DNA of 64,000 nucleotides from Paracoccaceae bacterium (GTDB lineage Bacteria > Pseudomonadota > Alphaproteobacteria > Rhodobacterales > Rhodobacteraceae), in contig JACVZW010000073.1 of the NCBI GenBank assembly GCA_014654775.1, forward strand, positions 1 through 64,000. Direction: 5' to 3'. Shown here in pieces: positions 17,538 to 26,046 of the stretch (positions within the stretch are counted from its first letter, which is position 1; each line of letters starts with the position of its first letter). Both the position numbers and the translations under genes were made by a program. Under the pieces are notes generated by a model. That model was given only the letters and a program-made list of their open reading frames with translations, searched no databases and was not told the origin of the DNA.

Positions 17538-18856
17538 CCCGCGATCCCCGGACATCTGACCCGATGCCCAATGCCTTCATCCCCGGTCAGGGCGCGCTGG
17601 GGCCGGTGGAAACCGCCATGGTCGACCGCCGCCAAAACCTGCTCGGCCCCGCCTACCGCCTCTTCTACGAAACCCCGGTCCATCTGGTGCGGGGGCAGGG
17701 CGTCTGGCTCTATGATCCCGAGGGCAACGCCTATCTCGACACCTACAACAACGTGGCCAGCGTCGGTCACGCCCATCCCCGCGTGGTGGCCGCCATGGCC
17801 GAACAGGCGGCGACGCTGGCCACCCACACCCGCTATCTGCATGACGGCGTGCTGGCCTATGCCGAACGGCTGCTGGCGCATTTCCCCGCGCCCCTTTCGC
17901 ATGTGATGTTCACCTGCACGGGGTCCGAGGCGAATGATCTGGCCCTCCGCATCGCCCGCGCGGCCACGGGGGGCACCGGCATCATCGTCACGGCAAACGC
18001 CTATCACGGGGTGACCGCCTCGGTCGCCGAATGCTCCCCCTCGCTGGGCCGGGGCGTCCCCCTTGGCCCCCATGTCCGCGCCATCCCCGCGCCCGATCCC
18101 CATGCCGCCGATCCCGCCGCCACCTTTACCGCCCATGTGCAGGCCGCCATCGACGACCTCTCGCGCCACGGCATCACCCCCGCCCTCCTGATGGTGGACA
18201 CGGTCTTTTCCTCTGACGGGCTGTTCACCGATCCGGCCACCGTGCTTGCTCCCGCCGCCGCCGCCATCCGCGCCGCAGGCGGCCTCTTCCTCGCCGATGA
18301 GGTGCAGCCCGGCTTCGGCCGCACGGGCGGCACGATGTGGGGCTTCACCCGCCACGGCGTCCTCCCCGATATGGTCTCCGTGGGCAAACCCATGGGCAAC
18401 GGCTACCCCGTCGCCGCCCTTGTCCTGCAACCGCTCGTCATCGCCGCGTTCGGGCGTGAGGCGCGCTATTTCAACACTTTCGGCGGCAATGCCGTCGCCG
18501 CCGCCACCGCCATGGCGGTGCTGAACGTGATCGAAGAGGAAGGGCTGATGCAGAACGCCGCCCGCACCGGGGCGATGTTCCGCGACGGCCTGCAGGCCCT
18601 TGCAGAAGACCACGACGCGCTCGGCGCCATCCGCGGGGCGGGCCTCTTCCTCGCCGCCGATATCGTCACCGATGGCCACCCCGACCGCGCCCGCGCCGCC
18701 CGCCTTGTGAACGCGCTGCGCGAGGCGCGCATCCTCATCTCCGCCACCGGCGCCAATGGCCATACGCTGAAGATCCGCCCGCCCCTTGTCTTCACCGAAG
18801 ACAACGCTGCCCTCTTCCTCGACCGCCTCTCCACGATCCTGAAACGCGGGCTCTAG
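17534..18856 (+). CDS. Class III aminotransferase-fold PLP enzyme, phospho-lyase-like (AGXT2L type)
   Basis: A 440-aa PLP enzyme of fold type I. It has YNNVASVGHAHPRV, which is characteristic of the AGXT2L phospho-lyases and alanine-glyoxylate aminotransferase 2, the cofactor site CTGSEANDLALR, the aspartate region FLADEVQPGFGRTG and the Schiff-base lysine in SVGKPMGNGYP. Because it is translationally coupled to an APH-type kinase, I infer an ammonia-phospho-lyase acting on the phosphorylated product (5-phosphohydroxylysine or phosphoethanolamine), yielding a semialdehyde or aldehyde, ammonia and phosphate. An ordinary omega-transaminase remains possible. The gene ends 95 bases before the pirin gene. 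Confidence 0.82.
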   Translation: MTRDPRTSDPMPNAFIPGQGALGPVETAMVDRRQNLLGPAYRLFYETPVHLVRGQGVWLYDPEGNAYLDTYNNVASVGHAHPRVVAAMAEQAATLATHTRYLHDGVLAYAERLLAHFPAPLSHVMFTCTGSEANDLALRIARAATGGTGIIVTANAYHGVTASVAECSPSLGRGVPLGPHVRAIPAPDPHAADPAATFTAHVQAAIDDLSRHGITPALLMVDTVFSSDGLFTDPATVLAPAAAAIRAAGGLFLADEVQPGFGRTGGTMWGFTRHGVLPDMVSVGKPMGNGYPVAALVLQPLVIAAFGREARYFNTFGGNAVAAATAMAVLNVIEEEGLMQNAARTGAMFRDGLQALAEDHDALGAIRGAGLFLAADIVTDGHPDRARAARLVNALREARILISATGANGHTLKIRPPLVFTEDNAALFLDRLSTILKRGL

Positions 18857-18951
18857 CCTGTGCCCCACCGCACAGGCCCCGCGCGCCCCCAAGGGATGAC
18901 GCGGGCCAGCACAGCGCCTATCCTTGGGTCCAGCAACCCCCGGAGGCCACC

Positions 18952-19884
18952 ATGAGCTGGAACCCCGCCCTCGACCCCACCATCCCGATCGGCGATGCCG
19001 TCGATGCGATCGCTGCCGTCATCGTGCCCCGCGCCCGCGACCTTGGCGGGTTCGAGGTCCGCCGCGCACTGCCATCCGTCGAACGCCAGATGGTCGGCCC
19101 CTTCATCTTCTTCGATCAGATGGGCCCGGCAGAGTTTCTGACAGGGCAGGGGATCGATGTCCGCCCCCACCCGCATATCGGGCTGGCCACGGTCACCTAC
19201 CTGCTCAAGGGCCGGATGCACCACCGCGACAGTCTCGGCACCGATCAATGGATCGAACCGGGCGCGGTCAACCTGATGCTCGCAGGCCATGGCATCACCC
19301 ATTCCGAACGCACCGATGACGAGATGCGGGCGCGGCCCCATGCCATGTTCGGCCTGCAGACCTGGCTTGCCCTGCCGAAGAAGAACGAAGATGACCCGGC
19401 GGCCTTCCTGCACGCCCCCGCCGCCCTTCTGCCGGAGCTGGAGGGGGAGGGGAAACAGGTCCGCCTCATCCTCGGCAACGCTTGGGGTGAACGGGTTCCG
19501 GTGGAAACCCCGTCCGAGGTTTTCTATGCCGATGCCACCCTCGCCCCCGGTGCAGCGATCCCGCTGCCAGAGGATCACGAGGATCGCGGCATCTACATCC
19601 TGTCGGGCGAGGTGTCCGTCGCAGGCCAGACCTTCCCGGCGGGGCAGATGCTGGTCTTCCGGCCCGGCGACCGGGTGTCGGTCAAGGCGGGCGAGACGGG
19701 CGCGCGGATCATGCTCCTCGGTGGGGCCACGATGGATGGGCCGCGCCATATCTGGTGGAACTTCGTCGCCTCTTCCAAAGACCGCATCGAGGCCGCGAAA
19801 GAGGCATGGCGCGCGGGCGACTGGGCGCATGGCCGCTTCCGCCTGCCGCCGGGGGATGACGCGGAATTCATGCCCGCACCGTAG
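18952..19884 (+). CDS. Pirin family protein
   Basis: A bicupin iron protein of 310 aa. The N-terminal cupin contains GPFIFFDQMGPAEF, then HPHIGLATVTYLLKGRMHHRD and the later AGHGITHSER, which supply the usual three histidines and one glutamate of the metal site. The C-terminal cupin has GIYILSGEVSVAGQTF and GPRHIWWNFVASS. Bacterial pirins act as quercetinases or as modulators of metabolic enzymes; the role here cannot be told. A GGAGG ribosome binding site precedes the ATG. Its stop codon TAG lies inside a dispersed palindromic repeat, so the repeat may also act as its 3' hairpin. Confidence 0.92.
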   Translation: MSWNPALDPTIPIGDAVDAIAAVIVPRARDLGGFEVRRALPSVERQMVGPFIFFDQMGPAEFLTGQGIDVRPHPHIGLATVTYLLKGRMHHRDSLGTDQWIEPGAVNLMLAGHGITHSERTDDEMRARPHAMFGLQTWLALPKKNEDDPAAFLHAPAALLPELEGEGKQVRLILGNAWGERVPVETPSEVFYADATLAPGAAIPLPEDHEDRGIYILSGEVSVAGQTFPAGQMLVFRPGDRVSVKAGETGARIMLLGGATMDGPRHIWWNFVASSKDRIEAAKEAWRAGDWAHGRFRLPPGDDAEFMPAP

Positions 19885-19950
19885 GATGGGCAGCATTGCC
19901 CATCCTACCGACAGGCCGGTCGCGTAGGATGGGCCATTCGGCCCATCCGT
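19881..19950. repeat. Two adjacent palindromic elements of the GTAGGATGGGC family
   Basis: The first element (19881-19908) has 12-base arms GTAGGATGGGCA/TGCCCATCCTAC with a four-base centre. The second (19924-19950) has arms GGATGGGCC/GGCCCATCC around ATTC. Both share the arm of the palindrome at 13237-13266. They can fold into hairpins in the transcript after the pirin stop. Confidence 0.75.
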
Positions 19951-20042
19951 CCCGCTTGTCGAAAAAACCCCAATCCTCGCTTGACGCCGCCCGCGCCCTT
20001 CCGTAATACCCCCACACGTTCGGAAAGCCGGGCGGTGGACAC

Positions 20043-20119
20043 GCGGTTGTAGCTCAGTCGGTTAGAGTACCGGCCTGTCACGCCGGGGGTCGCGGGTTCG
20101 AGCCCCGTCAACCGCGCCA
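20043..20119 (+). tRNA. tRNA-Asp (anticodon GTC), copy 1
   Basis: A 77-base cloverleaf with acceptor GCGGTTG/CAACCGC, anticodon stem CCGGC/GCCGG around CTGTCAC (anticodon GTC) and encoded CCA. A second identical copy follows 27 bases later. Confidence 0.95.
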
Positions 20120-20146
20120 CCGCCCGCTTCCCCGAATGTGACCAGC

Positions 20147-20223
20147 GCGGTTGTAGCTCAGTCGGTTAGAGTACCGGCCTGTCACGCCGGGGGTCGCGGG
20201 TTCGAGCCCCGTCAACCGCGCCA
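20147..20223 (+). tRNA. tRNA-Asp (anticodon GTC), copy 2
   Basis: Identical over all 77 bases to the copy just upstream, while the flanking bases differ. The two probably belong to one transcript. Confidence 0.95.
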
Positions 20224-20284
20224 CTTCACAACATAAGCACGATATTGAATTTTTCTTAAGTCCGTCACAAGGACGGAGTGTTCC

Positions 20285-20506
20285 ATGCATTTGCTCGACC
20301 AGATTCCCCTCCCCATCGCCCTCCTCGCGGCCCTCACCTTAGGCCTCGCGCCCTTCTTCCCCGAACCGCATCTCTGGGAAAAACTGAAGATGCTGGCAGG
20401 CGGCACGCTCACCCGTCCGATGGATATCTTCGACCTGGCGCTCCACGCGCTGCCATGGGTGCTCCTCGTGGCAAAGATGGCCCGGATGGCCACCGCGCGC
20501 GGCTAG
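20285..20506 (+). CDS. Small conserved membrane protein
   Basis: A 73-aa protein with two hydrophobic segments (about residues 9-27 and 53-68) joined by an amphipathic stretch with FFPEPHLWEKLKMLAGG. Small proteins with an APF.PEPHL.EKL.ML core are, to my knowledge, common in Rhodobacteraceae, sometimes labelled RND transporter without evidence. The start is supported by an AAGGACGGAG purine stretch upstream. The function is unknown; it likely sits in the inner membrane. The gene follows the tRNA-Asp pair and is convergent with the GNAT gene. Confidence 0.75.
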   Translation: MHLLDQIPLPIALLAALTLGLAPFFPEPHLWEKLKMLAGGTLTRPMDIFDLALHALPWVLLVAKMARMATARG

Positions 20507-20653
20507 GCCCGTTCACGCCCCGTTAAGATTAACGCGCCCCCAGCGTACGCTGCGTGCCCACAGTTTGCGGCACAAAAGGCGGCACAGAACAGGGCACAAC
20601 CCTTTTCGGCGAAACCCTTGAAAAGACGAGGCATTAACCCGCCGTGCGGCGGA

Positions 20654-21097
20654 TCACAGCGTCATGCGGTACCGCACATGCCCGTCCGACTTCACAAACC
20701 GGTCGTAAAGCCTTCGGGCAACGGCATTTTCCTCATCCGTATGCCAGTACAGACGCTGCCAGCCATTCACCTTGGCGATCTTGATCAGATCGTTCAACAG
20801 CCGCTTCCCGATTTTCTTTCCCCGCGCCTCTGGCGCCAGAAAAAGGTCCTCCAGATAGCAATCCTCGCCGATCACCCAAGTCGATGGGTGGTGCAGATGG
20901 ATGGCGAACCCCACCATCCGCCCCCCATCGAAAGCCAGCCGCGCCTTGACCGGGCTGCCCATGTCCATCAGCCGCGCCCATGTCGCCGCCGTCACCTCGG
21001 GCGCAAGAACAACCTCATAGAAATCAAGGTATTGGTCCCAGAGCTTGCGCCAACCCGCCTCGTCGCCCGGGGTCGCGTCGCGGATCACCACCGTCAT
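20654..21097 (-). CDS. GNAT family N-acetyltransferase
   Basis: A 147-aa acetyl-CoA-dependent acyltransferase. The core motif A is YLEDLFLAPEARGKKIGKRL, holding the pyrophosphate-binding R-x-x-G-x-G/K loop, and motif B is RLYWHTDEENAVARRLYD, close to the pattern seen in small eukaryotic-like diamine/thialysine acetyltransferases and bacterial relatives. The substrate is unknown. Its ATG overlaps the stop of the upstream dipeptidase gene by 4 bases (ATGA), so the two are coupled, which hints at an amino acid or peptide substrate. Confidence 0.9.
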   Translation of the reverse strand: MTVVIRDATPGDEAGWRKLWDQYLDFYEVVLAPEVTAATWARLMDMGSPVKARLAFDGGRMVGFAIHLHHPSTWVIGEDCYLEDLFLAPEARGKKIGKRLLNDLIKIAKVNGWQRLYWHTDEENAVARRLYDRFVKSDGHVRYRMTL

Positions 21098-22467
21098 GCC
21101 AGCCTCGCCAGAACGCGGGCCCAGGACCGGATTCCTTTGTGGAAACAGTCTAGGTCGTACTTCTCATTCGGGGAGTGAATCTGATCGTCGTCCCGGCCGA
21201 AACCGATCAGCATCGCATCCATGCCCAGCACCGTCTTGAAATACCCGGCAATCGGAATCGACCCGCCCGACCCGACAAAGGCCGCCGACCGCCCCCATTC
21301 GTCAGTCAGCGCCTGCCGCGCCGCCTCAAAGGCCGGATCGTCGATCTCCATCACCGATGCGGGCGACCCTTCAATCCCGTCATGCCAGATGATCTCGCAA
21401 TCCGCAGGGATCTGCGCCTCGGCCCATTTCCGGAAGGATTTCAATATCTTCTCCGGGTCCTGCTTCGACACCAGACGGAAACTCACCTTGGCATGCGCCT
21501 CACCCGGCAGCACCGTCTTGAACCCGGCACCCGTATAGCCGCCCCAGATTCCGTTCACCTCGGCCGTGGGGCGCGACCAGATCATCTCCAGCGGCGTGCG
21601 GTCCACCTCGCCTGCGGGCTGCGACAGCCCCACATCGCCCAGATATTTCGCATGATCAAAGGCCAAGGCCTGCCATTGCTGCCGCAACGCATCGGGCAAT
21701 TCCGCGACATCGTCATAGAATCCGGGCACTTGTACGCGCCCGTTCACATCATGCAGCCCCGACAGCAACCGCGTCAGCACATGAATCGGGTTGCGCGCCA
21801 GCCCGCCATACATCCCCGAATGCAGATCGCGCGACGCGGCCCGCACCGTGAACTCTGCCTTGCACAGCCCCCGCAGCATCGTGGTGATGGCGGGCACCGC
21901 ATCCTCGAACAGCCCCGTGTCGCAGATAAGCGCAAGGTCCGCGCGCAACTCGCCCGCATTCTCTTTCATGAAGGGGATCAGCGACGGCGACCCCGATTCC
22001 TCCTCGCCCTCCAGAAAGATCGTCAGCTTGCAGGGCAGGGTCCCATGCACCGCCTTCCAAGCCCGGCAGGCCTCAAGGAAGGTCATCAACTGCCCTTTGT
22101 CATCCGACGATCCCCGCGCCCGGATCACCTTGCCCTTCGCGGTCTCTTCGATCGCCGGATCGAAGGGATCACGCGCCCAAAGATCCAGCGGATCAACGGG
22201 TTGCACGTCGTAATGCCCGTAGAACAGCAGATGCCGCCCGCCCGCGCCGCCATGCCCCACCACCATCGGATGCCCCGGTGTCGGGCGGCTGGCCGCCGCA
22301 AAGCCAAGGCCCTGCAGATCCTCAACCAACCAGTCCGCCGCCTTGGCGCAATCGCCCCTATAGGCCGGATCGGTGGAAATGGAGGGGATGCGCAATAGCG
22401 CCATCAACCGCTCCAAAGCCTCGGGCAGATCGGCGTCGATACGGGCCAATACGGCGTCAAGGCTCAT
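21094..22467 (-). CDS. M20 family dipeptidase (carnosinase/CNDP-like metallopeptidase)
   Basis: A 457-aa zinc peptidase. Metal and catalytic residues fall in FYGHYDVQPVDP (His and Asp), RGSSDDKGQ (bridging Asp), LEGEEESGSPSL (general base Glu and ligand), ICDTGLF, and the C-terminal HSPNEKY. The lid (dimerisation) domain carries RDLHSGMYGG. It hydrolyses dipeptides or N-acyl amino acids in the cytoplasm. Several ATGs exist; the one at 22467 has GAGGAG seven bases upstream and is chosen over 22482. The coupled downstream gene is a GNAT acetyltransferase. Confidence 0.92.
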   Translation of the reverse strand: MSLDAVLARIDADLPEALERLMALLRIPSISTDPAYRGDCAKAADWLVEDLQGLGFAAASRPTPGHPMVVGHGGAGGRHLLFYGHYDVQPVDPLDLWARDPFDPAIEETAKGKVIRARGSSDDKGQLMTFLEACRAWKAVHGTLPCKLTIFLEGEEESGSPSLIPFMKENAGELRADLALICDTGLFEDAVPAITTMLRGLCKAEFTVRAASRDLHSGMYGGLARNPIHVLTRLLSGLHDVNGRVQVPGFYDDVAELPDALRQQWQALAFDHAKYLGDVGLSQPAGEVDRTPLEMIWSRPTAEVNGIWGGYTGAGFKTVLPGEAHAKVSFRLVSKQDPEKILKSFRKWAEAQIPADCEIIWHDGIEGSPASVMEIDDPAFEAARQALTDEWGRSAAFVGSGGSIPIAGYFKTVLGMDAMLIGFGRDDDQIHSPNEKYDLDCFHKGIRSWARVLARLA

Positions 22468-22592
22468 GCGGCGTCTCCTCATTGTGATGCGCGCGCCGAC
22501 CCTATCAACACTTCTGCCCCTGTCCAGACCCGCCCGTCCGCGCTAGAACAACGGCCCGATACCGCTCGACCATGATCAGGGAGACCCGTGCC

Positions 22593-23147
22593 ATGTTCCG
22601 CCCGGCCACCGCCGCCAGCCTTGCCAGCCTCATCCTTGCCGCGCCGCTTGCCGCGCAGACGATGACGGGGGAGGATGCGGCCGCGATGCTCTACGCTCCC
22701 AAGACGGCCGAAGTCGTGATCACCGAAGGCGCACTGCCCGAAGATCAGGCCAACATGCTCGCCATGGTCGCCAAGGATCAACCCTATTATGCCGCCATCG
22801 CCATCTCGCCCGATGAAGGCCTGATGTCCGAGGCGACGATGGCTGCGGCCAACCACCACACGGTCGAGGCGGCAAGCGCCATAGCCCTTGCCCAGTGCAA
22901 CGCCAACCGGAAGGGGGCCACGGACTGCGTCATCGTGGCCACCGTCCGCCCCGAAGGATGGGAGGCGCGCCCGCTTCAGCTGTCTTCCTCCGCGACAGAG
23001 GATTTCGTTGCGAATCAAGGCGCTGCCCTTGCTCTTTCCGCTGCGACCGGGGCTTGGGGCATCGGCCCCTCACCAGACGATGCCGTAACGGCCTGCGCCG
23101 CCAAGCAAGAGGCCGCGACCGATTGCACGGTTGCCATCGCTGAATGA
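22593..23147 (+). CDS. Exported protein of unknown function next to hemA
   Basis: A 184-aa protein with an N-terminal signal peptide (hydrophobic core ASLASLILAAPLAA, cleavage probably after AAQ). The mature part begins with GEDAAAMLYAPKTAEV and contains four cysteines arranged as two CxxxKxxATDC-like units (CNANRKGATDC and CAAKQEAATDC), likely two disulfides and perhaps a duplicated motif. I do not recognise an enzymatic family. The ATG at 22593 with AGGGAG upstream is preferred over 22572. It lies 186 bases before hemA in the same direction; similar proteins next to hemA have, I believe, been mislabelled as 5-aminolevulinate synthase. Confidence 0.75.
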   Translation: MFRPATAASLASLILAAPLAAQTMTGEDAAAMLYAPKTAEVVITEGALPEDQANMLAMVAKDQPYYAAIAISPDEGLMSEATMAAANHHTVEAASAIALAQCNANRKGATDCVIVATVRPEGWEARPLQLSSSATEDFVANQGAALALSAATGAWGIGPSPDDAVTACAAKQEAATDCTVAIAE

Positions 23148-23192
23148 CTGCGGCATCACGCCCCCCCGAACGGCCCTTAAACCGGGCGCTAA

Positions 23193-23206
23193 TTGATGCA
23201 TATCAA
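23193..23206. promoter_or_regulatory. FNR/FnrL-type binding site upstream of hemA
   Basis: TTGATGCATATCAA is a perfect match to the FNR consensus TTGAT-N4-ATCAA, here a full 14-base palindrome. It lies 127 bases before the hemA start codon. In Rhodobacter, hemA is known to be controlled by FnrL, so this site probably adjusts tetrapyrrole supply to low oxygen. Confidence 0.88.
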
Positions 23207-23333
23207 GGTCCACAATAGACTTTCGTCCGAAAACTTGGCGGACCTTTGCCAGAACATGTTCCACATCCGATCCGTATAGATCGGCGGGGGACAGGCGCAC
23301 TGAAGACGGCAGGGATGCCGGATAGGAGACGCG

Positions 23334-24557
23334 ATGAATTACGAAGCTGCGCTGGATGCCAGCCTGCAACGCCTGCATGACGAAGGCCGCTACCGGACCT
23401 TCATTGACATCGTGCGCAAGCAGGGCCATTTCCCGCAAGCCATCTGGCGCCGTCCCGACGGGACAGAGCGGGACATCACCGTCTGGTGCGGCAACGATTA
23501 TCTCGGCATGGGCCAGCACCCCGAGGTTCTCGCCGCGATGCACGAGGCGCTCGACACCACCGGCGCAGGGTCGGGCGGCACGCGCAACATCTCGGGCACA
23601 ACGATCTATCACAAGCGGCTTGAGGCAGAGCTTGCCGATCTCCACGGCAAAGAGGCGGCGCTGGTCTTTTCGTCGGCCTACATTGCCAATGACGCCACGC
23701 TTTCGACGCTGCGCCTGCTCTTTCCGGGCCTGATCATTTATTCCGACGCGCTCAACCACGCCTCGATGATCGAAGGCGTGCGGCGCGGTGGTGGCGCCAA
23801 GCGCATCTTCCGCCACAACGACGTGGCCCATCTGCGCGAACTTCTGGCCGCCGACGACCCGGCGGCGCCCAAGCTCATCGCCTTTGAATCGATCTATTCG
23901 ATGGATGGCGATTTCGGCCCGATCAAGGAGATCTGCGATCTGGCGGAGGAATTCAACGCGCTCACCTATATCGATGAGGTGCATGCCGTCGGCATGTACG
24001 GCCCGCGCGGGGCAGGGGTGGCCGAACGCGACGGCCAGATGCACCGCATCGACATCATCAACGCCACACTGGCAAAGGCCTATGGCGTCTTCGGCGGCTA
24101 TATCGCGGCCAGCGCGAAGATGGTGGATGCCATCCGCTCTTATGCGCCGGGGTTCATCTTCACCACCTCGCTGCCCCCCACGGTGGCGGCGGGTGCGGCG
24201 GAATCGGTTCGAATTCTGAAAACCGCGCAGCACCTGCGCGATTCCCAGCAACTCAATGCCCGCATCCTCAAGATGCGGCTCAAGGGGCTCGGCCTGCCGA
24301 TTATCGACCATGGCAGCCATATCGTGCCCGTCCATGTCGGCGATCCGGTGCATTGCAAGATGCTGTCGGACATGCTGCTTGACCATTATGGCATCTATGT
24401 CCAGCCGATCAATTTCCCCACCGTCCCGCGCGGGACGGAACGGCTGCGCTTCACGCCCTCTCCCGTTCACGATTCCAAACAGATCGATAATCTTGTGAAA
24501 GCGATGGATGCGCTCTGGCGGCATTGTGCGCTGAATCGTGCCGAGGTTTCCGCCTAA
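23334..24557 (+). CDS. hemA: 5-aminolevulinate synthase
   Basis: PLP enzyme joining glycine and succinyl-CoA, the first step of heme and bacteriochlorophyll synthesis in alphaproteobacteria (Shemin pathway). The 407-aa length is typical. Signatures: [37 protein letters not shown], the cofactor aspartate in [12 protein letters not shown], and the Schiff-base lysine in [14 protein letters not shown]. The C-terminal half carries [11 protein letters not shown] and [18 protein letters not shown] perfect FNR box lies 127 bases upstream. The start fits the conserved MNYEAALD N-terminus. Confidence 0.97.
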   Translation: MNYEAALDASLQRLHDEGRYRTFIDIVRKQGHFPQAIWRRPDGTERDITVWCGNDYLGMGQHPEVLAAMHEALDTTGAGSGGTRNISGTTIYHKRLEAELADLHGKEAALVFSSAYIANDATLSTLRLLFPGLIIYSDALNHASMIEGVRRGGGAKRIFRHNDVAHLRELLAADDPAAPKLIAFESIYSMDGDFGPIKEICDLAEEFNALTYIDEVHAVGMYGPRGAGVAERDGQMHRIDIINATLAKAYGVFGGYIAASAKMVDAIRSYAPGFIFTTSLPPTVAAGAAESVRILKTAQHLRDSQQLNARILKMRLKGLGLPIIDHGSHIVPVHVGDPVHCKMLSDMLLDHYGIYVQPINFPTVPRGTERLRFTPSPVHDSKQIDNLVKAMDALWRHCALNRAEVSA

Positions 24558-24617
24558 CCCTTTCTGCGCATGCAGAATCGCTTGCCCCGTGTTAAGTTAT
24601 CCTCAATAGGAAGAAAT

Positions 24618-24671
24618 ATGAGTCGCCTGTCTTGCGGCTTGGGGATTCGGGGCAGTGATGGGGCAGTTTGA
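24618..24671 (+). CDS. Possible 17-residue upstream ORF before the RodZ-like gene
   Basis: An ATG at 24618 with a good Shine-Dalgarno (AGGAAG, 24608-24613) opens a 17-codon frame ending in TGA at 24669-24671, directly abutting the ATG of the RodZ-like gene in the same frame. It could couple translation of the next gene, or be chance. The peptide (begins MSRLSCGLG) matches nothing I know. Confidence 0.35.
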   Translation: MSRLSCGLGIRGSDGAV

Positions 24672-25934
24672 ATGATCGGGCGGAGGTCGAAGCCTTCGAC
24701 GCCAGAGGTCGACAAGCCCAAGGGTTTTGACGATTTCGAACTGCGCCTCGGCGATCTCATGCGCGGGGAACGCGCCACGCTGGGCAAATCCCTTCTAGAC
24801 GTGCAGCGCGAACTCAAGATCAAGGCCACCTACATCGCCGCGATCGAGAATGCCGATGTCTCTGCCTTCGAAACGCAGGGCTTCGTCGCAGGCTACGTCC
24901 GCTCCTATGCTCGGTACCTTGGAATGGACCCGGATTGGGCTTTCGAGAAATTCTGCCACGAAGCGAATTTCACCGTCGCCCATGGCATGAGTGCGGCCGC
25001 CTCTTCCGCCACCATCACGGCCAAGCGCAGCAGCATCGATTTCGGTGACCCGCTCGCCAATCCGAACGCCACCTTCGTGCCGCGGGGCGAAAGCCTGTTC
25101 GCCCGGATCGAACCGGGTGCCGTCGGCTCTGTCATGGTGCTGGCCGCGCTGATCGGGGCCATCGGCTATGGCGGCTGGTCCGTCCTGCAGGAAGTGCAGC
25201 GCGTGCAACTCGCCCCCGTGGATCAAGCCCCCGCCGTGGTGGCCGAAATCGATCCTCTCGCTGGCGTGCAGCCCGTGGCCCCCATCGTGGCGCAGGCCCC
25301 CGAAGGCGCGGCAGAAACCCCCGCCGCCGGCAGCGCCATCGACACCGCACTGGCCGAGGCGGAAACCTCCGCCAGCCCCGATCTGATGGACCGGCTCTAT
25401 CGCCCGCAGGCGCTGGATGTGCCGGTCCTGACCTCGCGCGATGGCCCCATTGCCGCGATCGATCCGCGCCTGACCGGCACGCTGGCCCCGCCCGCGCCGA
25501 CGGAAATCGCCTCTGCCGTGGATAGCGCCCTGACCGAGGCTTTGGGGACCGGCGTGCAGGTCGTCGCCGATGCCGCGCCGCAGCTTGAAGTTCTTGCCGT
25601 CCGCCCGTCATGGGTGCGCGTGCAATCCGCCGATGGCACTGTTCTGTTCGAAAAGATCCTTGACGCTGGCGAACGCTATGTCGTTCCGCAGCTCGAAGAA
25701 CCGCCGGTCCTGCGCGCGGGGAATTCAGGTTCTGTTTACTTCGCCGTGAATGGCAAAACCTACGGTCCCGCCGCGCCGGGCGCTTCGGTCGTCAAGAACG
25801 TGGCGCTGTCCGCCGACTCCCTGTCGCAGACCTTTGCCGAGGCGGACCTGTCGGTGGATGCCGATCTTGCGAAATTCGTGAATGTCGCGCAGGCCACGCC
25901 GACCGGGGCAGAGCCCACGCAGGCCGTGGACTGA
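24672..25934 (+). CDS. RodZ-like cytoskeletal/HTH membrane protein (DUF4115)
   Basis: A 420-aa bitopic membrane protein. Residues 20-95 hold a Cro/Xre-type helix-turn-helix of the RodZ kind ([20 protein letters not shown], then [11 protein letters not shown] and [13 protein letters not shown]). One transmembrane helix lies around 155-170 ([17 protein letters not shown]). A long alanine/proline-rich periplasmic linker leads to a C-terminal DUF4115 beta domain ([22 protein letters not shown] and [13 protein letters not shown]). RodZ links MreB to the wall-synthesis machinery and sets rod shape. In alphaproteobacteria this gene commonly precedes ispG, as here. Confidence 0.85.
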   Translation: MIGRRSKPSTPEVDKPKGFDDFELRLGDLMRGERATLGKSLLDVQRELKIKATYIAAIENADVSAFETQGFVAGYVRSYARYLGMDPDWAFEKFCHEANFTVAHGMSAAASSATITAKRSSIDFGDPLANPNATFVPRGESLFARIEPGAVGSVMVLAALIGAIGYGGWSVLQEVQRVQLAPVDQAPAVVAEIDPLAGVQPVAPIVAQAPEGAAETPAAGSAIDTALAEAETSASPDLMDRLYRPQALDVPVLTSRDGPIAAIDPRLTGTLAPPAPTEIASAVDSALTEALGTGVQVVADAAPQLEVLAVRPSWVRVQSADGTVLFEKILDAGERYVVPQLEEPPVLRAGNSGSVYFAVNGKTYGPAAPGASVVKNVALSADSLSQTFAEADLSVDADLAKFVNVAQATPTGAEPTQAVD

Positions 25935-26046
25935 CTGTAAGCTTTTCCTTACAATCGGGCAGAAGAAACCCGGGGCATGCTTGCTCCGTGGTCGTCTTGC
26001 GCCTATGTCTCGGCCAAGACCGCGCCCAGAAACAGGATCGCTTTCC

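Noticed and set aside
20043-20223. Tandem tRNA-Asp as an assembly duplication
   Set aside because: The tRNA copies are identical, but the flanking and spacer bases differ, so a real tandem pair is more likely; reads would settle it.
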